Assembly (NCBI RefSeq): GCF_023701525.1
Contig: NZ_JAMQAW010000017.1
Span: forward strand, 1-64,000
Origin: Streptomyces albipurpureus
GTDB lineage: Bacteria > Actinomycetota > Actinomycetes > Streptomycetales > Streptomycetaceae
Direction of reading: 5' to 3'
Length of the DNA: 64,000 bases
Shown here: in pieces, positions 43,557-52,253 of the stretch
How the letters are laid out: every line of letters starts with the position of its first letter
Numbering within the stretch: the first letter of the stretch is position 1
Notes under the pieces: generated by a model
What the model was told of the DNA's origin: nothing
Database searches by the model: none
What the model saw: only the letters and a program-made list of their open reading frames with translations
Made by a program: the position numbers and the translations under genes

Positions 43557-44327
43557 ATGAGGGCAGCAGGCAGGAGCACGTCAGTCTTGAAGTCGGGGGC
43601 CAAACGGCTCTTGGGACGGGCTGGATTCGACATCGTGCGCAGCACCAACAACTTGGGGGGCGTCGACGACTTCATCCCGTTCGAGGCGACGATGCGGGCC
43701 GCACGGGCGGCCGGTCTGTCGGTCGGTGACCATATCGACCAGGTCATGAACGGGACGCCTGGCGCCACCCAGTCCACCATCGACGAGCTGAGCGCTCTCG
43801 GCGTCTTCGCCGCGAAGCCGGACACGGTGCTGGAGATCGGCCCCGGGTCCGGACGGTATCTGGAGAAGACGCTGAAGGAGTGCTCACCAGGCCGCTACGA
43901 GATCTACGAGACGGCGGCGCCCTGGGCAAACTACCTGGTGGAGACATTCGGCGTGGTCGCCCAACCGACCGCGGGAAGCAGTCTGGCTCCGACACCTGAC
44001 GGCAGCGTCGACCTCGTTCAGGCCCATAAGGTCTTCAACACCGTGACCTTCCTCTGCGCCTCCCGCTACTTCTTCGAGATGGCACGTGTCACGCGACCCG
44101 GTGGTCGGATCGTCTTCGACGTCATGACGGAGACCTGCCTGGACCCGGCCGCGGTACGCACCTGGGCGACGCAGGGCGGCGCGGGGCACGGCTCCTACCC
44201 AGCCGCCATGCCGCGCCGGACATGCGTTGACCTCTTCGCGACCCTCGGCTGCACCCTGGAGGCCAGCTTCCTGGCGCCCATGGGCATCGCCTCCACGGAG
44301 GTGCTTGTCTTCGGAAAGGGGGCCTGA
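43557..44327 (+). CDS. SAM-dependent methyltransferase (class I)
   Basis: A 256-residue enzyme. The SAM-binding motif VLEIGPGSGRYLE is at about residue 89; the DLVQAHKVFNTVTF and MARVTRPGGRIVFDVM segments fit motifs IV and post-motif strands. The N-terminal 70 residues are basic then amphipathic (KSGAKRLLGRAGFDIVR), a pattern seen in glycan- or lipid-linked methyltransferases. The ATG at 43557 has GGAGG 9 bases upstream. Neighbours are unrelated; substrate unknown. Confidence 0.85.
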   Translation: MRAAGRSTSVLKSGAKRLLGRAGFDIVRSTNNLGGVDDFIPFEATMRAARAAGLSVGDHIDQVMNGTPGATQSTIDELSALGVFAAKPDTVLEIGPGSGRYLEKTLKECSPGRYEIYETAAPWANYLVETFGVVAQPTAGSSLAPTPDGSVDLVQAHKVFNTVTFLCASRYFFEMARVTRPGGRIVFDVMTETCLDPAAVRTWATQGGAGHGSYPAAMPRRTCVDLFATLGCTLEASFLAPMGIASTEVLVFGKGA

Positions 44328-44803
44328 CCCCCAGCGCGCTCCCGCTGACCGATCGGCGAGGCCATCGGGTCGACCAGGGGCCCTGGCCGGGTTCCGCCGT
44401 GTCCGCACGGGGAAACAGGGCCCCTGGGTGGCTCGTCGGTACTCCTACGAGGAGCTTCAGGAGGTCCTGCCTGCTGCGGACTTCCGTGCGTACGGCCGTG
44501 GAACCCAACGCCTCGGCGTGGTCGTGTCACCGTCCCGTGCGCCGGTACGGCAACACAGCGGACCCCGCCCCCCACTCCGTTGGGCAACACAGCGGACCCG
44601 CCCGCCCGCTCGCCGCCCGGGCATGGAACCGAGGTCACTGATGTGCGCCAGCGCTGACAGCCGACTCATCGCGAGGGTTGGCGGCGGCTGAACGCACCAC
44701 CTGGACGAGATGGCACCCGTTCACCGCCGAGCGCCAGGGGTTGAGCGGACCGCTGGTCTTTCAGGACCGGGAGGCCCCGGACGCGGATGAAGAGGGCGAC
44801 CAG
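44328..44803. other. Intergenic stretch with possible gene remnants
   Basis: Contains a codon-biased fragment around 44390-44530 (reads WVARRYSYEELQEVLP) without a start or stop of its own, and a 16-bp direct repeat GGCAACACAGCGGACC at 44549-44564 and 44583-44598. It may be the debris of an older gene. An in-frame TTG at 44678 could extend the next gene upstream. Confidence 0.4.
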
Positions 44804-45487
44804 ATGGCCGAGCCGACGCAGGAGTGGCTCCCACCACGTTCCACACCACCGGACCATCTGGACGCCCTCTTCCGCCCGGGCACCCGACTGTCGACGAGCT
44901 ACGAACCGATGACCGTACTGGAGGTACGCGAGGTGGGGACGGTCCGCGTGCCCAGCGTGCGCCTTGTCGTCGACTGCCCCGCCACCGGTTCGGGGCGCGA
45001 GCTGACGGTGCGGATCCCTCCGGGCAGCTATGCCGTGGAAAGCGCTTGGGTCGGCTATGAGTACGACTTCATGGGTGAGCATGTGGAGACGGAGGATTCG
45101 ACCGCGGTCAGGCTGCGGGTCCGTGATGAGCCGGTGACCCGCTGGGAGATGGGGCTGGCCGCGGGTGAGGACACCAGGATTCTGCGCGATGGCCACGCCT
45201 ACGGGTTCGCCACGGATGTCGCCGGGGGTGGTTTCGCCGACGGCGTCGCTTGGCCGGCCCTCTGTGAACCCTTCCGTGAGGAGCAGAGGGGAAGGGGACT
45301 CCATGGCGTCGAGCGGCTCTCGGATGGGTTTGCGCGGACGACCGTTGAAGCGTCAGCCGCGGACCTGGTGTCCTTTGCCACCAGCGGCGACGGTGGTTAC
45401 CCCGTCTGGCTCGGGCGCGGCCGATCCGGCGAGCTCGCGGCGGTTGTGGTGGAGATCGGCTATCTCCCCGACGTCGAAGTGCTGTGA
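44804..45487 (+). CDS. DUF4241-type protein
   Basis: A 227-residue soluble protein of unknown function. The C-terminal half, with YGFATDVAGGGFAD and the ending TSGDGGYPVWLGRG, resembles the DUF4241 family. Residues 15-110 form an acidic beta-rich N-terminal part (MTVLEVREVGTVRVP). The ATG at 44804 has GAGGG about 8 bases upstream; the frame continues to a TTG at 44678 that lacks a proper ribosome binding site. No neighbour suggests a role. Confidence 0.7.
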   Translation: MAEPTQEWLPPRSTPPDHLDALFRPGTRLSTSYEPMTVLEVREVGTVRVPSVRLVVDCPATGSGRELTVRIPPGSYAVESAWVGYEYDFMGEHVETEDSTAVRLRVRDEPVTRWEMGLAAGEDTRILRDGHAYGFATDVAGGGFADGVAWPALCEPFREEQRGRGLHGVERLSDGFARTTVEASAADLVSFATSGDGGYPVWLGRGRSGELAAVVVEIGYLPDVEVL

Positions 45488-45667
45488 GCCGCCGGCGTCC
45501 CAGAAGGGGGCCTGAGCGGTCGGCGACCCCGGGCGAGGCGCCTTCGTCCCCAAGGGCGATTGCCGCCCGTCCCCGGAGCGCGTCCGCGCCGAGGACGGCC
45601 CACCGCTGGCCCCTTGGGCGAGGGGCCGGCGCGGTCAGCCATCGGTGCGGCCCCGAGGGTCCGGAAG

Positions 45668-46099
45668 CTACAGGTTGTCCCCCCAGCCGCCCTGGATCAT
45701 CGTCTGAAACGCCCACACACCATCCCGCCTCAGCAGGATGTCCGCGTACCGCAGCTGCTGGGTCTGGCCCTGTGCCGTCATCGTGGAGTCGGTGAACACC
45801 ACGGCCATCGCGGCGGAGAGAAAGACGGGCGTGCGTACCGACTCAAAGGCGATGTCCTCATCGCCCTCGCCCATCACCGCGGTCATGGTCTCCACGAACC
45901 GCTGCCGATCCCACTGCGCCGACCGGGCGTTTCCCGCTGAGTCATCGCTCACCAGATTGAGCGGGAAGACCGCCATGTCGGCCATGCGCTCGATGGCCCG
46001 CTTGGCGCTCCGGGCGTCGTACTCCGCGAACCAGGCGGCCAGGCTCTCCCGGTCCTCAGCCGTGGGCGTGTATCCGGTGTCAGGCAGAACAACAGGCAT
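45668..46099 (-). CDS. NTF2-like (SgcJ/EcaC-type) protein
   Basis: A 143-residue single-domain protein with the cone-shaped NTF2 fold pattern: SLAAWFAEYDARSAKRAIERMADMAVFP in the helical part and AAMAVVFTDSTMTAQ, LRYADILLRRDGVWAFQTM in the beta sheet. Some relatives bind small aromatic ligands. The ATG at 46099 has GGAG 5 bases upstream. Two near-palindromic sites (46131-46146, 46177-46192) precede it, indicating ligand-responsive repression. Confidence 0.8.
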   Translation of the reverse strand: MPVVLPDTGYTPTAEDRESLAAWFAEYDARSAKRAIERMADMAVFPLNLVSDDSAGNARSAQWDRQRFVETMTAVMGEGDEDIAFESVRTPVFLSAAMAVVFTDSTMTAQGQTQQLRYADILLRRDGVWAFQTMIQGGWGDNL

Positions 46100-46130
46100 G
46101 GGTCACTCCATCCGCGGGAGCCACCCGCTT

Positions 46131-46192
46131 TAGTCAAGTTTGATTACAAGGTCGAAGGTAACCCACCACCTGATAGTAGTCAAGCTTTACTA
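46131..46192. promoter_or_regulatory. Two TAGTCAA-type operator sites
   Basis: TAGTCAAGTTTGATTA (46131-46146) and TAGTCAAGCTTTACTA (46177-46192) are each imperfect palindromes, 46 bp start to start. They lie upstream of the NTF2-like gene; the second covers the cbiO stop. The form resembles MarR/HxlR operators. No matching regulator gene is adjacent. Confidence 0.6.
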
Positions 46193-46981
46193 GATGCGCT
46201 TCTGTGGCGAACTTCTCTGCGCCACGGGGACGAACCGGGGATCAAAGCCGAACGGCAACTCCAACCGGTGCCCCCGCATCAGCTCCTCATCGACGAGCAA
46301 CTCCCGGGTCGGCCCATCCGCCGCGATCACACCCTCGCTGAGGACGACCGAACGCGGGCAGAGCTCCAGCGCATACGGCAGATCGTGGGTCACCATCAGC
46401 ACGGTGACGTCCAAGGACCGCAGAATGTCGGCGAGTTCGCGTCGGGACGCCGGGTCAAGGTTGGACGACGGCTCGTCGAGCACCAGGATCTCGGGCTCCA
46501 TCGCCAGCACGGTGGCGACCGCGACCCTCCGCCGCTGCCCATACGAAAGGTGGTGCGGCGGACGGTCCGCGTAGGCGGCCATACCCACCCGCTCCAGGGC
46601 GGCGGCCACCCGTTTCTCCAGGTCAGTGCCGCGCAGTCCGGAAGCGGCGGGCCCAAAGGCCACATCCTCGCGGACCGTGGGCATGAACAGCTGGTCGTCC
46701 GGGTCCTGAAACACGATGCCGACCTGGCGACGGATCTGTGCCAGATGCTCCCGGCAGACCGGGAGACCGGCCACCGACACGGTGCCGACCCCGCCGCCGA
46801 GGATGCCATTGAGATGGAGGACAAGGGTCGTCTTACCCGCCCCGTTGGGGCCGAGGACCGCGACCCGTTCGCCGCGTTCAACGGTGAGATCGACACCGAA
46901 GAGCGCCTGATGGCCGTCGGGATAGGCGTAGGCGAGTCCTCGCACATCGAGGGAAGGAGCAGGGGCGGTCAAAGGGTCCAT
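46190..46981 (-). CDS. cbiO: ECF-type cobalt/nickel transporter ATPase
   Basis: Cytoplasmic ATPase of a metal energy-coupling-factor importer. The 263-residue protein has Walker A GPNGAGKTT (about 43), Q-loop VFQDPDDQLF, signature LSYGQRRRVA, Walker B LVLDEPSSNLDP and the switch His in VTHDLPYA. The ATG at 46981 lies inside the end of cbiQ (13-bp overlap), so translation is coupled. It is last of cbiM-cbiQ-cbiO. Confidence 0.93.
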   Translation of the reverse strand: MDPLTAPAPSLDVRGLAYAYPDGHQALFGVDLTVERGERVAVLGPNGAGKTTLVLHLNGILGGGVGTVSVAGLPVCREHLAQIRRQVGIVFQDPDDQLFMPTVREDVAFGPAASGLRGTDLEKRVAAALERVGMAAYADRPPHHLSYGQRRRVAVATVLAMEPEILVLDEPSSNLDPASRRELADILRSLDVTVLMVTHDLPYALELCPRSVVLSEGVIAADGPTRELLVDEELMRGHRLELPFGFDPRFVPVAQRSSPQKRI

Positions 46982-47751
46982 CCCATCAGGCAGACGCCGA
47001 GGGCGGCGAGGGGAAGGGTCGCGGCGTGCGCCCACTGGGTACGGGAGGCCCGCACCTCGTCGATCACGGGCATCACCCCCGTGTATCCACGGCTGACCAT
47101 GGCCAGATGCACCCGCTCACCCCGTTCGTAGGAGCGGATGAAGAGCGCGCCCGCCGATTTGGCGAGCACACCCCACTGCCGCACTCCTCTCGCCTCAAAG
47201 CCGCGTGAGCGGCGGGCGATCGACATCCGCCGCATCTCATCGGCGATCACATCGCCGTACCGGATCATGAAGGAGGCGATCTGTACGAGCAGCGGCGGCA
47301 GCCTCAGCCACTGGAGACCCAGCAGCAGGGACCGTAGCTCGGTGGTGGACGCCAGGATCACCGAGGTCGCCACGCCCAGAGTCCCCTTGGCGAGGATGTT
47401 CCAGGCGCCCCACAGTCCGGGCACGCTCACCGACAGCCCAAGGACGGTTGTCCGCTCGCCGGGCACCACGAACGGCATCAGCAGGGCGAACGCCACAAAC
47501 GGGATCTCGATGACCAGTCGGCTCAGCAGAAAGCCGGGCGGGATGCGGGCCACCGCGGCGACCACGGCGAGCAGCGCGGCGTATCCGGCGAAGGCCCACA
47601 TCGCTTCGCGCGGGGTGCAGACCACCGCGAGGACGAAGCAGAAGGCCGCGATGAGTTTGCAGTGCGCGGGCAGCGAGTGCACGGGTGAGTGACCCCGCCG
47701 ATAGAGCTTGTGGCTGTGTCCGGCACCCACTGGCCTACTCCCGTCCGCCAT
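46969..47751 (-). CDS. cbiQ: ECF-type cobalt/nickel transporter transmembrane subunit
   Basis: A 260-residue integral membrane protein with about five to six hydrophobic helices and the CbiQ/EcfT coupling-helix signatures near RRSRGFEARG (about 180), which contact the ATPase. It overlaps cbiM by 17 bp at its start and cbiO by 13 bp at its end. The His-rich N-terminal stretch GHSHKLYRRGHSPVH is typical of CbiQ. Confidence 0.92.
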   Translation of the reverse strand: MADGSRPVGAGHSHKLYRRGHSPVHSLPAHCKLIAAFCFVLAVVCTPREAMWAFAGYAALLAVVAAVARIPPGFLLSRLVIEIPFVAFALLMPFVVPGERTTVLGLSVSVPGLWGAWNILAKGTLGVATSVILASTTELRSLLLGLQWLRLPPLLVQIASFMIRYGDVIADEMRRMSIARRSRGFEARGVRQWGVLAKSAGALFIRSYERGERVHLAMVSRGYTGVMPVIDEVRASRTQWAHAATLPLAALGVCLMGWTL

Positions 47752-49117
47752 CCGGCTGACGGTTCGGCTGCCCCGGGCTCAGAGTGCCGCTCTGCGCACC
47801 GCCACCACTCGGCGCACTGCTCGATCCCACACCACCGGACTCCCCACCGCCCGAACCAGTGCCGCCCGAACCAGTGCCGCCCGATCCAGTGCCACTCGAT
47901 CCGGTACTGCTGATCTTGGCCTCACCGCTCCCCGTAACGCTGCTCCCCGTAACACTGGTCCCGGTACCGCTGGCCTGTGGCTGTGCACCGCTCCATGGCG
48001 GGGACTGCGTCGGATCGCCCTCCGCCGCTCCTGTTGGCGACGGTGTGCCGAGAGCTGCGTCCGAACTCTGCTGGGTGCTTCGACGGCGGGCCGCGAGATA
48101 GAAGACACCGCTACCGACGGCAACGGTCCCGCCAACGCCGATCACACCGGCGAGCCCACCGGAGATTCGCGCATTGGTGATGTCCTCGATGCCGTAGTCG
48201 GCCAGCGGCGAGTCGGCGGCGGCATGCTCCTCGATCTTCCTGTCGATGCCGTTGTCCGATGCGACCTTCTCCAGACCGTCCGGGTGGGCCGAGGCGTAGA
48301 AGGAAGCGAAGCCGGCGAGGACGAGCGCGGAGACCAGCCCGGCCAGCCAGATCCTGCGCGGCGAGCGGGCCGGCGCCGGCGCACTGTCGGTCGGAGCGTC
48401 GACCAGCTTTCCGTCGACCCTGAGTTTCAGCGGCTGACGCAGTCCCCTGACCCCGTAGACCAGATCCGGGCGCACGGCGATGACCGCGCCGACCGTCAGC
48501 ATGGTGATCACGGCTTCGCCGATGCCGATGAGCACATGGACACCCACCATGGCCGCCAGCACCTTGCCGATCGGCACCTCAGTGGTGCCTCCGATCGCGT
48601 ACAGCAGGGTGAAAGCGGCGGCGGACGCCGGTACGGAGACCAGGGCGGCCGCAAAAGTGGCGGCGGCGATCGATCTCCGGCCGCCGGGCAGCACCGCGAG
48701 CAGCCCGCGGAACAGCGCATAGGCGAGGGCCGCGGTGACCACGCCCATGATCGTGACGTTGACGCCCAGAGCGGTCAGCCCGCCGTCCGCGAAGAGGATG
48801 CCCTGCATCAGAAGGACGACGGCTATGCAGAGCACCCCGGTGTAGGGGCCCACAAGGATCGCGGCGAGCGCACCACCGAGCAGATGTCCGCTGGTCCCGG
48901 CCGCTACGGGAAAGTTCAACATCTGTACGGCGAAGATGAACGCGGCGACCAGACCGGCGAGCGGCGCCGTGCGTTCGGCGCCGACGACACCGCCGGCGTG
49001 AGCAGGCCCTGCCAGTTCACGGCGGGCACCGCGGAGGCTGACGGCAACGGCTCCAGCCGCCACCACACCTGCCGCCACCGATACAGGAGCATTGATGAAT
49101 CCGTCGGGCACATGCAT
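47735..49117 (-). CDS. cbiM: Metal-binding CbiM-CbiN fusion protein
   Basis: Substrate-binding membrane subunit of the ECF importer. The 460-residue protein starts MHVPDGF, where the N-terminal amine and His2 bind the metal, with SGHLLGG further in; the CbiM domain spans about 1-225. It is fused to a CbiN-like part with the PDGLE motif (SAHPDGLEKVA, about 265) between two helices. The last 110 residues are a Ser/Gly/Thr-rich low-complexity tail. No cobalamin riboswitch B12 box was seen upstream, so metal (Co or Ni) cannot be decided. Start ATG at 49117. Confidence 0.9.
   Translation of the reverse strand: MHVPDGFINAPVSVAAGVVAAGAVAVSLRGARRELAGPAHAGGVVGAERTAPLAGLVAAFIFAVQMLNFPVAAGTSGHLLGGALAAILVGPYTGVLCIAVVLLMQGILFADGGLTALGVNVTIMGVVTAALAYALFRGLLAVLPGGRRSIAAATFAAALVSVPASAAAFTLLYAIGGTTEVPIGKVLAAMVGVHVLIGIGEAVITMLTVGAVIAVRPDLVYGVRGLRQPLKLRVDGKLVDAPTDSAPAPARSPRRIWLAGLVSALVLAGFASFYASAHPDGLEKVASDNGIDRKIEEHAAADSPLADYGIEDITNARISGGLAGVIGVGGTVAVGSGVFYLAARRRSTQQSSDAALGTPSPTGAAEGDPTQSPPWSGAQPQASGTGTSVTGSSVTGSGEAKISSTGSSGTGSGGTGSGGTGSGGGESGGVGSSSAPSGGGAQSGTLSPGQPNRQPDGGRE
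47851..47910 (-). repeat. 15-bp tandem repeat in cbiM tail
   Basis: Four units of CCGAACCAGTGCCGC and variants encode repeated GTGSG. The tail is probably flexible and unstructured. Confidence 0.8.
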
Positions 49118-49235
49118 GGCTGGCTCCGCATCGGACAGACGAGAAGGGCTGCCCGTCGATAGTGGGCCTACTGCACATGGCTTGCAAGAGCGCATGTATG
49201 ACCAAAAGGGTGCGGGCCCCGCAATAGGTCGAGCA

Positions 49236-49266
49236 TTGAGCGGAAATATGCAACATTGGTTAATAA
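49236..49266 (+). promoter_or_regulatory. Possible promoter of SsgA-like gene
   Basis: TTGAGC (49236-49241) and TAATAA (49261-49266) with a 19-bp spacer lie in a locally AT-rich stretch, 26 bp before the gene. Developmental regulators could act here. Confidence 0.35.
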
Positions 49267-49291
49267 AGAGGACGAATGCGAGGAGCGCGCC

Positions 49292-49639
49292 ATGTCCGCC
49301 GCCGCAGTCGAAGACCACGCGTGGGCCAGAATCGTCACCGATGCTCCTCAGCACCGGCCTGTGCGCATCGCGCTCTGCTACGAACCGGGCGATGAGCCCG
49401 CCACGGTCCGGTTCTCCTTCCCCGGCGGGCGCGACTGGACGTTTCCCCGGGAAGTGCTGGAGACGGGCCTGACCTCGCCCATCCGCGATGGCGACGTCGA
49501 GGTCTGGCCAGCGGGTCGGGCGCAGTCGGTGGTGGAGTTCCACAGCGCGGATGGGGTGGCGGTCCTTCAGTTCGACACCACCGCCCTGAGTCGATTTCTG
49601 ACCCACACCTATGAGGCAGTGCCCACCACCACTCGTTGA
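49292..49639 (+). CDS. ssgE: SsgA-like sporulation/cell-division protein
   Basis: A 115-residue member of the SsgA-like family (SALPs), found only in morphologically complex actinobacteria, where they control septum placement, spore wall assembly and spore release. Family marks are ATVRFSFPGGRDWTFPREVLETGL and DVEVWPAGR. The ATG at 49292 has AGGAG 6 bases upstream. I propose ssgE because my recollection of the S. coelicolor order places ssgE just after a PBP locus like the one here; the symbol is tentative. It is divergent from cbiM. Confidence 0.7.
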   Translation: MSAAAVEDHAWARIVTDAPQHRPVRIALCYEPGDEPATVRFSFPGGRDWTFPREVLETGLTSPIRDGDVEVWPAGRAQSVVEFHSADGVAVLQFDTTALSRFLTHTYEAVPTTTR

Positions 49640-49669
49640 CACTGCGACACTGCCCGCACCCCGCTCGCA

Positions 49670-49715
49670 CCGGTGGCCGCGTCCCCGCCTCAGGGGCGGT
49701 GAACGCGGCCACCGG
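49670..49715 (+). terminator. Terminator after SsgA-like gene
   Basis: A 12-bp stem (49670-49681 with 49704-49715) with an inner GC hairpin in the loop, 30 bp after the stop at 49639. Confidence 0.75.
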
Positions 49716-50009
49716 GTGACAGGCCCTGGTCGGGCGCGATGCCAGTTGCTGCCGTGAACCGCGACGGACCTGCGACGGAGCTGCGACGGAGCTGCGACGG
49801 ACCTGCTCTGACACGGTCAAGCCAAGGCTCGCCGCCGCTTCAGCCCAGCCGGGGTTGAGTACGTACAGCTGTCGTTCCAGCACAGCCGGGGTTCGGTACA
49901 TCCATGAGTGGTGCTGCTCCGAACTGCCCTGGGATACGGGCCGGATCACCCATCCAGGAGGTGAGCCGGCCCGTATCCGCCGTGCCGGTGCGGGAGGTCC
50001 GCCGGTGCG
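49716..50009. repeat. Intergenic region with four 11-bp tandem repeats
   Basis: GCGACGGACCT/GCGACGGAGCT occurs four times in tandem (49761-49804). The rest of the region holds a hairpin at 49932-49978 and no convincing gene. Confidence 0.75.
49932..49978 (-). terminator. Terminator after MMPL gene
   Basis: A perfect 13-bp stem (49932-49944 with 49966-49978), 21-nt loop, 32 bp beyond the stop of the MMPL gene. Confidence 0.85.
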
Positions 50010-52253
50010 TCAGACGCGCGCCAGCTCGCGGTCCTCATCGCCACCCGTCGAGGAGGCCGACAGTTGCTTGTGCAGCTTCTCGCCCTCGACATCGACGTTG
50101 GGCAGCGCCTTGTCCAGCCAGCGCGGCAACCACCACGCCTTGTGGCCGAGCAGCGCCAGCACCGCGGGCACGATCGCCATCCGGACCACGAAGGCGTCGA
50201 AGAACACCGCGATCGCCAGGCCGAAGCCGATCATCGTGACCATCTGCTCGCCGGAGCCGATGAAGCCCGCGAAGACCGCGATCATGATCACCGCGGCTGC
50301 GGAGACCACCCTGGCGCCATGCTTGAAGCCGGTGACCACGGCTTCGGCGGGCCGCTCGCCATGGACATAGGCCTCACGCATCCGGGTGACCAGGAAGACC
50401 TCGTAGTCCATCGCCAGACCGAAGACCACGCCGACCATGAAGATCGGCATCATCGACATGATCGGGCCGGGCTGTTCCACACCGAACAGATCGGCGAGCC
50501 AGCCCCACTGGAAGACCGCGACGACCGCGCCGAGCGCTGCGACGACGGAGAGCAGGAAGCCGAGGGCCGCCTTCAGTGGCACCAGGATCGATCGGAAGAC
50601 CAGCACCAGCAGCAGGAAGGCGAGTCCGACGACCAGGGCGAGATACGGCATCAGCGCGTCGTTCATCCGCTGGGAGAAGTCGATGTTCATCGCGGTCGCA
50701 CCGGTGACCAGCACCTCGGCGCCCGTGTCGGACCTCAACTCGCCGCGGGAGTCCCGGATCTCATGGACCAGATCCTCGGTCTGCACCGAGCTGGGTCGGT
50801 CCTTGGGGACGACCGTGATCAGCCCGGTGTCGCCCGCCTTGTTCAGCGGCCCCGGTACGACGGCTTCGACGCCCTTCAGCTTCTCGACCGTGTCGGCGAC
50901 CTCGTCGACCGCGGCCTTCGGGTCCTCGCTGCCCTTCGCGTTCACGACCAGGGTCAGCGGGCCGTTGAAACCGGGACCGAAGCCCTCGGAGAGCAGGTCA
51001 TAGGCGCGGCGCGGGCTGGACTCGGTGGATCCAGAACCCTCGTCGGGCAGACCGACCTTCAGCGACCCCACCGGAATGGCGATCACCCCCAGCCCGATCA
51101 CACCCGCAAGGAGCACGGCGACCGGGCGGCGCAGTACGAAGCGCGCCCAGCGGACGCCTGCGTTCGGCTTCTCGGCGGCCCGGTTGGGGCTGCCGCCCTC
51201 GGCCAGGATCTTCTTGTCGGCCCTGGCCGTCTTGCGGGCCTTGCGACCCAGCACCTTGTCACCGGCGAAGCCGAGCAGGGCGGGGATCAGGGTGATGGCG
51301 ATGATCACGGCGATCACGACCGTGCCCGCCGCGGCGAAGCCCATCTTGCTGAGCATCGGGATGTTGACGACCGCGAGGCCCACCAGGGCGATGACCACGG
51401 TCAGACCGGCGAAGACCACCGCGGAACCCGCGGTTCCCACCGCGCGTCCCGCCGCTTCCTCCCGGTCTCGGCCCTCGGCGAGTTCGGCTCGGTAGCGGGA
51501 GACGATGAAGAGTGCGTAGTCGATGCCGACGGCAAGGCCGATCATCATCGCCAGGGTGGAGGTGGTGGTGCCGAGGTCGAGCGTCTTGGCGAGCGCGGTG
51601 ATCGACGAGATGCCGATACCGACGCCGATGAGCGCGGTGATCAGCGGCAGACCGGCGGCTATGAGTGAGCCGAAGGTGATGACCAGGACGACCGCGGCGA
51701 CCGCGATACCGATCATCTCGGCGGAACCGGTCTCCGGCTCCGCCATGGAGGCGTCACCGCCGATCTCCACGGTCAGACCGGCGGTCTTCGCCTCCTCGCC
51801 GGTCTTCTCCAGCGCGTCACGGGTGTCATCGGTCAACTCCATGGAGTTGACCTTGTAGCTGACCGAGATGTACGCGGTCGAGCCGTCCTCGGAGACCGCG
51901 TCGGCCTGGTACGGGTCGGTGACGGATGTGACCTGGGGGGAGCCGGCCTTCAGCTCCGCGACCGCCTCATTGACCTGCGTCTTGTGGTTGGCGTCGGTCA
52001 TCTTCTGACCGGCCGGGGCCTTGAAGACCACTCGCGCTGTGGCGCCGTCCGCGCTTCCGCCGGGGAAGCGCTCCTCAAGGAGGTCAAAGGCCTTCTGGGC
52101 CTCGGTACCCGGCATGGCGAAGGAGCCGTCGGTCGGCTTGGGCGCGGCGGACGCGCCGACCCCTGCGAGCACCAACAGGGCTACCCACAGCAGGGCGACT
52201 ATGCGGCGACGCCGAAAGGCGAGCCGTCCGAGTTTGTAGAGGAACGTGGCCAC
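50010..52253 (-). CDS. MMPL-family (RND-type) transporter
   Basis: A 747-residue inner-membrane protein with twelve hydrophobic helices and two large extracellular loops (about 36-170 and 400-530), the MMPL layout. The paired proton-relay motifs GIDYALFIVSRYR (about 245) and AMDYEVFLVTRMR (about 610) are intact. Members export lipids, siderophores or drugs. GTG start at 52253 has GGGAG 9 bases upstream. It is downstream of the TetR gene on the same strand after a 514-bp gap, and could be controlled by that TetR. Confidence 0.93.
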   Translation of the reverse strand: MATFLYKLGRLAFRRRRIVALLWVALLVLAGVGASAAPKPTDGSFAMPGTEAQKAFDLLEERFPGGSADGATARVVFKAPAGQKMTDANHKTQVNEAVAELKAGSPQVTSVTDPYQADAVSEDGSTAYISVSYKVNSMELTDDTRDALEKTGEEAKTAGLTVEIGGDASMAEPETGSAEMIGIAVAAVVLVITFGSLIAAGLPLITALIGVGIGISSITALAKTLDLGTTTSTLAMMIGLAVGIDYALFIVSRYRAELAEGRDREEAAGRAVGTAGSAVVFAGLTVVIALVGLAVVNIPMLSKMGFAAAGTVVIAVIIAITLIPALLGFAGDKVLGRKARKTARADKKILAEGGSPNRAAEKPNAGVRWARFVLRRPVAVLLAGVIGLGVIAIPVGSLKVGLPDEGSGSTESSPRRAYDLLSEGFGPGFNGPLTLVVNAKGSEDPKAAVDEVADTVEKLKGVEAVVPGPLNKAGDTGLITVVPKDRPSSVQTEDLVHEIRDSRGELRSDTGAEVLVTGATAMNIDFSQRMNDALMPYLALVVGLAFLLLVLVFRSILVPLKAALGFLLSVVAALGAVVAVFQWGWLADLFGVEQPGPIMSMMPIFMVGVVFGLAMDYEVFLVTRMREAYVHGERPAEAVVTGFKHGARVVSAAAVIMIAVFAGFIGSGEQMVTMIGFGLAIAVFFDAFVVRMAIVPAVLALLGHKAWWLPRWLDKALPNVDVEGEKLHKQLSASSTGGDEDRELARV

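Noticed and set aside
49118..49291. Cobalamin riboswitch upstream of cbiM
   Set aside because: No B12-box sequence or typical long leader in the 174-bp divergent region.
49761..49804. Attachment site or CRISPR-like repeat
   Set aside because: Simple head-to-tail 11-bp repeats with no integrase, tRNA or spacers.
50064..51668. 534-codon open frame opposite the MMPL gene
   Set aside because: Asp/His/Gln-rich antisense artefact without family features.
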